From: Lacinutrix algicola
Lineage (GTDB): Bacteria > Bacteroidota > Bacteroidia > Flavobacteriales > Flavobacteriaceae
Direction: 5' to 3'
DNA: 43,857 nt
Assembly: GCF_001418085.1 (NCBI RefSeq)
Contig: NZ_LIQH01000043.1
Location: 1-43,857 of the forward strand
The notes beneath the pieces are model-generated. The model was not told the DNA's origin and searched no databases. It saw only the letters and a program-made list of their open reading frames with translations. Of this stretch, positions 40,780-43,857 are shown piece after piece (position 1 is the stretch's first letter; each line of letters starts with the position of its first letter). Both the position numbers and the translations under genes were made by a program.

Positions 40780-42363
40780 AACCTGTTTTAATTCTAACAT
40801 ATTTATAGGATTTATGCCTAAATTCTTTACATTGTTTTGTGTAAATCTCACCACTTCATCATAATACAAAGGAACTATTGGAGCCGCTTGCATTACTATA
40901 CTATCCATTTTAGTATATAGTGTTTCTCTAGATTTAGAATTAGTTTCAGAAAAAGACTGTGTATACAAAGTATTAAAGTCGTCACTTTTAAAATGAGTAT
41001 AATTAGGACCATTAGGAGCAAAATTTTCACTATAAAAAAGTGATAAGTAGTTTTGAGCATCTGGATAATCTGCCACCCAACTGGCTCTAAATAAATCGAG
41101 TTTACCATTTGCCTTAGCACCTTTTAACGTAGATGCAGGAATAACATCTACATTAACTATTAAGCCCATTTTTTGTAATTCTCTTTGTATATATTCACAG
41201 AAGTTTAAATAGTTACTTGTAGTTGTAATAGTTAGCTCTGGAGAATTGTTGCCAGTCTCTTCTTTAAATTGATTTATAAGAGCTTTAGACTTCTCTGGGT
41301 TGTAAGTATAACCAATATTAGCATTGTAACCTGGTAGCCCTTTAGGAATAAAACCACCATTTGCAGGAATTCCAATACCGTTACGCAAGTAAGTCATCAT
41401 TTTTTGTCTGTCAAAACCAAAATTCACAGCTTGTCTAATTAACTTAGATTGCATTTCTGAAGCTTCAGAATCCATATAAAATGCTAAATATTCAGTGTTT
41501 AAATAAGGACCACGAATCATATTAATATTCGCTTCGTATTTAGCTCTTAATTCTCCTTTACTGGTTAATATATCATCTTGATAAGACGCATCTAAAGAGT
41601 TTAAAAAATCTAAATTACCTTGAATAAACTGTAAAAATTCACTTTGTTTATCTGGTAAAAAAGTAATGGCAATAGCTTCTAAGTAAGGTAAGCTGTTGCC
41701 GTTGTTGTCTTTTTCAAAATAATTAATATTTTTTCTAAAAACCAGTTTAATATTTTCTTCCCAACGTTTAAATTTAAAAGGACCAGTGCCAATTGGGTTT
41801 GCTCTAAAATCTGTACCAAAGTGTTCTACAATTTCTTTTGGAACTACAGAGCAGTATTTCATCGTTAACAACCCTAAGAAGGCAGGAAAAGGTTGCTTTA
41901 ATTTAATAGTAAAAGTACTATCGTTTTCTGCTGAAAAATGTTCAACTTTATTTAAAACCCAGCGTCCGGAAGATGCTATTTTTTTATCGATAAGTCTATT
42001 AAAACTATATTCAAAATCCGAAGCTTTTACAGAACGCGTAGAATCTTTTCCAAACAATTTGTGCTCATGAAAGTAAACATCGTCTCTAAGCGAAAAAGAG
42101 TAGGTGAGTGCATCTTGAGAAATAGTCCAACTTTTAGCTATACTTGGTTGTACATTTAAAGCATCGTCCATTTGTACTAAACCATTAAATAATTGGTTTA
42201 CAGCCCAAATATCGGCATTGTCTTTAGCAAAAGCAGGATCTAGCGAACCAATGTTTTTATGCTCATTATATCTAAATACTTGATTTAGATTTTTATCATC
42301 GTTATTATTTCCGCAGGAAAAAACAAGAATAGTTATTAAAGAAAATAGTAAGTATTTTGTCAT
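40768..42363 (-). CDS. ABC-type peptide substrate-binding lipoprotein (family 5)
   Basis: This is a 531-residue lipoprotein (lipobox cysteine at residue 17). The family 5 extracellular binding-protein fold is evident: the start segment EHKNIGSLDPAFAKDNAD, the NQLFNGLVQMD motif, the central NPIGTGPFKFKRWEE, and the later RQAVNFGFDRQKMMTYLRNG near residue 310 with its conserved R-A/Q-A-V-x-x-x-I/F-D-R pattern. Homologues bind oligopeptides, dipeptides or nickel. No permease or ATPase genes lie beside it, so it is an orphan in this window, as is common in Bacteroidota. It is divergent from mtaB and has its end over the YhhN pseudogene. Confidence 0.92.
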   Translation of the reverse strand: MTKYLLFSLITILVFSCGNNNDDKNLNQVFRYNEHKNIGSLDPAFAKDNADIWAVNQLFNGLVQMDDALNVQPSIAKSWTISQDALTYSFSLRDDVYFHEHKLFGKDSTRSVKASDFEYSFNRLIDKKIASSGRWVLNKVEHFSAENDSTFTIKLKQPFPAFLGLLTMKYCSVVPKEIVEHFGTDFRANPIGTGPFKFKRWEENIKLVFRKNINYFEKDNNGNSLPYLEAIAITFLPDKQSEFLQFIQGNLDFLNSLDASYQDDILTSKGELRAKYEANINMIRGPYLNTEYLAFYMDSEASEMQSKLIRQAVNFGFDRQKMMTYLRNGIGIPANGGFIPKGLPGYNANIGYTYNPEKSKALINQFKEETGNNSPELTITTTSNYLNFCEYIQRELQKMGLIVNVDVIPASTLKGAKANGKLDLFRASWVADYPDAQNYLSLFYSENFAPNGPNYTHFKSDDFNTLYTQSFSETNSKSRETLYTKMDSIVMQAAPIVPLYYDEVVRFTQNNVKNLGINPINMLELKQVTKE

Positions 42364-42402
42364 ATTTTAAAGTACTTGTAAACTTACTTGCAAACAATTA
42401 CT

Positions 42403-42410
42403 TAAATTTG
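42403..42410 (+). promoter_or_regulatory. -7 box of mtaB
   Basis: TAAATTTG on the plus strand, an exact match to TAnnTTTG, 58 bp before the mtaB start. It lies in the divergent gap with the substrate-binding gene. No TTG stands at the -33 distance. Confidence 0.5.
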
Positions 42411-42468
42411 CAACCTTAAATTAAAGTAAGAAGTAAATATAATACCAATTTAATAATAAACTTAAATT

Positions 42469-43803
42469 TTGCCAGTAAATACAAAAAAGAAAGTCGCATT
42501 TTACACCTTAGGTTGTAAGCTTAATTTTTCTGAAACTTCTACAATAGCTAGAAATTTTAAAGATGAAGGTTTCGAACGCGTAGACTTTTCTGAGACTGCC
42601 GATATTTATGTTATAAACACTTGTTCTGTAACAGAAAATGCCGACAAGCGTTTTAAAACCATAGTAAAACAAGCTCAAAAAGCAAATTCAGATGCCTTTG
42701 TAGCAGCAGTTGGTTGTTATGCGCAGTTAAAACCACAAGAATTAGCAGATGTTAATGGAGTGGATTTAGTACTTGGTGCAACCGAAAAATTTAAGATTAC
42801 AGACTACCTAAACGATTTATCTAAAAACGATTTTGGCGAAGTACATTCTTGCGATATTAATGATGCCGATTTCTATGTTGGTAGTTATTCAATAGGAGAC
42901 AGAACTCGTGCTTTCTTAAAAGTACAAGATGGTTGCGACTATAAATGCACTTACTGTACAATACCTTTGGCAAGAGGTATTTCTAGAAGTGATGAGTTAG
43001 AAAGTGTACTTAAAAATGCTAAAGAAATTTCAGCAAAAGGTATTAAAGAAATTGTTTTAACCGGTGTTAATATAGGTGATTATGGAAAAGGAGAGTTTGG
43101 TAATAAAAAGCACGAACACACCTTTCTAGAGTTAGTACAAGCATTAGATAAAGTTGAAGGTATAGAGCGACTTCGCATTTCTTCTATAGAGCCAAACTTA
43201 CTTAAAAACGAAACAATAGATGTTGTAAGTAAATCTAGAGCTTTTGTGCCGCATTTTCATATTCCATTACAAAGTGGACATAATGATATTTTAAAGTTAA
43301 TGAAGCGTCGTTACATGCGCGAATTGTATGTAGATCGTGTTGCTAAAATTAACGAAGTAATGCCACATGCTTGTATTGGAGTTGATGTAATTGTTGGCTT
43401 TCCAGGAGAAACAGAAGAACATTTTTTAGAAACATATAACTTTTTAAATACATTAGATATTTCTTATTTACATGTGTTTACATATTCTGAAAGAGATAAT
43501 ACAGAGGCTGCAAGTTTTGAAAACGTTGTGCCCAAAAACGTTAGAAGTAAACGTAGTAAAATGTTAAGAGGATTAAGTACAAAAATGCGCCGTGCCTTTT
43601 ACGAAAAACAAATTGGAACTTCTAGAACTGTCTTATTCGAAAGTGATAATAAAGAAGGCTACATTCATGGTTTTACAGAAAACTACGTAAAAGTAAAAGC
43701 ACCATGGAATCCAGAACTTGTTAATACATTACATAAAGTAAAACTTACTAATATAGATGATGATGGTTTAGTAAGGTTTGATTTTGAAACAGTACTTGCA
43801 TAA
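42469..43803 (+). CDS. mtaB: tRNA t6A37 methylthiotransferase MtaB
   Basis: This 444-residue radical SAM enzyme converts t6A37 to ms2t6A37 in tRNAs that read ANN codons. The N-terminal MTTase domain holds three cysteines for the auxiliary iron-sulfur cluster (GCKLN, INTCSV, VGCYAQ). The radical SAM motif CDYKCTYC, with its CxxxCxxC spacing, lies near residue 155 in VQDGCDYKCTYC. The C-terminal TRAM domain (from about residue 378) binds tRNA. Length and order are those of MtaB (YqeV group) rather than MiaB or RimO. Translation starts at TTG; no ATG lies between the last upstream stop and the conserved KKVAFYTLGCK. It stands alone and is transcribed divergently from the binding-protein gene. 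Confidence 0.93.
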   Translation: MPVNTKKKVAFYTLGCKLNFSETSTIARNFKDEGFERVDFSETADIYVINTCSVTENADKRFKTIVKQAQKANSDAFVAAVGCYAQLKPQELADVNGVDLVLGATEKFKITDYLNDLSKNDFGEVHSCDINDADFYVGSYSIGDRTRAFLKVQDGCDYKCTYCTIPLARGISRSDELESVLKNAKEISAKGIKEIVLTGVNIGDYGKGEFGNKKHEHTFLELVQALDKVEGIERLRISSIEPNLLKNETIDVVSKSRAFVPHFHIPLQSGHNDILKLMKRRYMRELYVDRVAKINEVMPHACIGVDVIVGFPGETEEHFLETYNFLNTLDISYLHVFTYSERDNTEAASFENVVPKNVRSKRSKMLRGLSTKMRRAFYEKQIGTSRTVLFESDNKEGYIHGFTENYVKVKAPWNPELVNTLHKVKLTNIDDDGLVRFDFETVLA

Positions 43804-43826
43804 AATATAGAGCAATTGTAGACTAT

Positions 43827-43834
43827 TATATTTG
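43827..43834 (+). promoter_or_regulatory. Possible -7 box for a gene beyond the window
   Basis: TATATTTG on the plus strand fits TAnnTTTG, 24 bp after the mtaB stop codon. It would serve a gene outside the window. Confidence 0.3.
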
Positions 43835-43857
43835 CTTAAACAAGTGTAAAAAAAATA

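Overview
The window looks like chromosomal DNA from a marine-type member of the Flavobacteriaceae (Bacteroidota). The evidence is low GC, A-rich translation leaders, repeated TAnnTTTG-type -7 promoter boxes, a secreted nuclease with a type IX secretion C-terminal sorting domain, a cysteine-free type B ribosomal protein L31, and many short lipoproteins and DUF families typical of the group. The genus cannot be resolved by eye. No rRNA, tRNA, CRISPR array, transposase, integrase or phage gene was seen.

Layout. (1) 1-4.2 kb, minus strand: a PepSY membrane protein, an alpha/beta hydrolase-OsmC fusion, a YdeI/OmpD-associated protein and a secreted M1 aminopeptidase. (2) 4.3-12.2 kb, minus strand: a fatty-acid beta-oxidation block (MarR regulator, hydratase/dehydrogenase fusion, thiolase, acyl-CoA dehydrogenase) with an acyl-CoA synthetase on its own promoter. 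A 26-bp near-perfect palindrome beside the MarR promoter is a good operator candidate. (3) 12.4-20.4 kb, minus strand: an AraC-type regulator, purL, a T9SS-secreted endonuclease I and an RsmB-type rRNA methyltransferase. (4) 20.5-29.1 kb, plus strand: an ECF sigma factor regulon, described below. (5) 29.4-32.2 kb: a Ycf48-like beta-propeller lipoprotein facing a second ECF sigma / anti-sigma / Spy-like sensor set. (6) 32.5-37.7 kb, minus strand: an MsbA-like ABC exporter, a phosphohexomutase, a GT2 glycosyltransferase and a DUF4199 membrane protein. (7) 37.8-43.8 kb: L31 type B, a GlmU-like protein, a YhhN membrane protein followed by the wreck of a second YhhN copy, an orphan peptide-binding lipoprotein, and mtaB.

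The main discovery is in region 4. Five intergenic sites carry CAAGTT, exactly 14 bases, then CATCTAAA. They lie upstream of the sigma gene itself, of the putative anti-sigma/sensor pair, and of three operons encoding exported proteins. I found no other copy in the window. The simplest reading is the promoter of the ECF sigma factor encoded at 20611. The set-up gene order (sigma, small one-helix membrane protein, membrane-anchored Spy/CnrX-like helical sensor) resembles the CnrYXH metal-sensing logic.

The outputs are a CotH-type kinase-like lipoprotein, four proteins with EF-hand pairs (one fused to a YHYH domain and a His-rich stretch), a second YHYH lipoprotein, a MORN-like (YwqK-type) lipoprotein and an SCO1-type copper/redox lipoprotein. 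I infer an envelope metal- or stress-response system, possibly with extracytoplasmic phosphorylation. The inducer and the biochemistry cannot be read from sequence.
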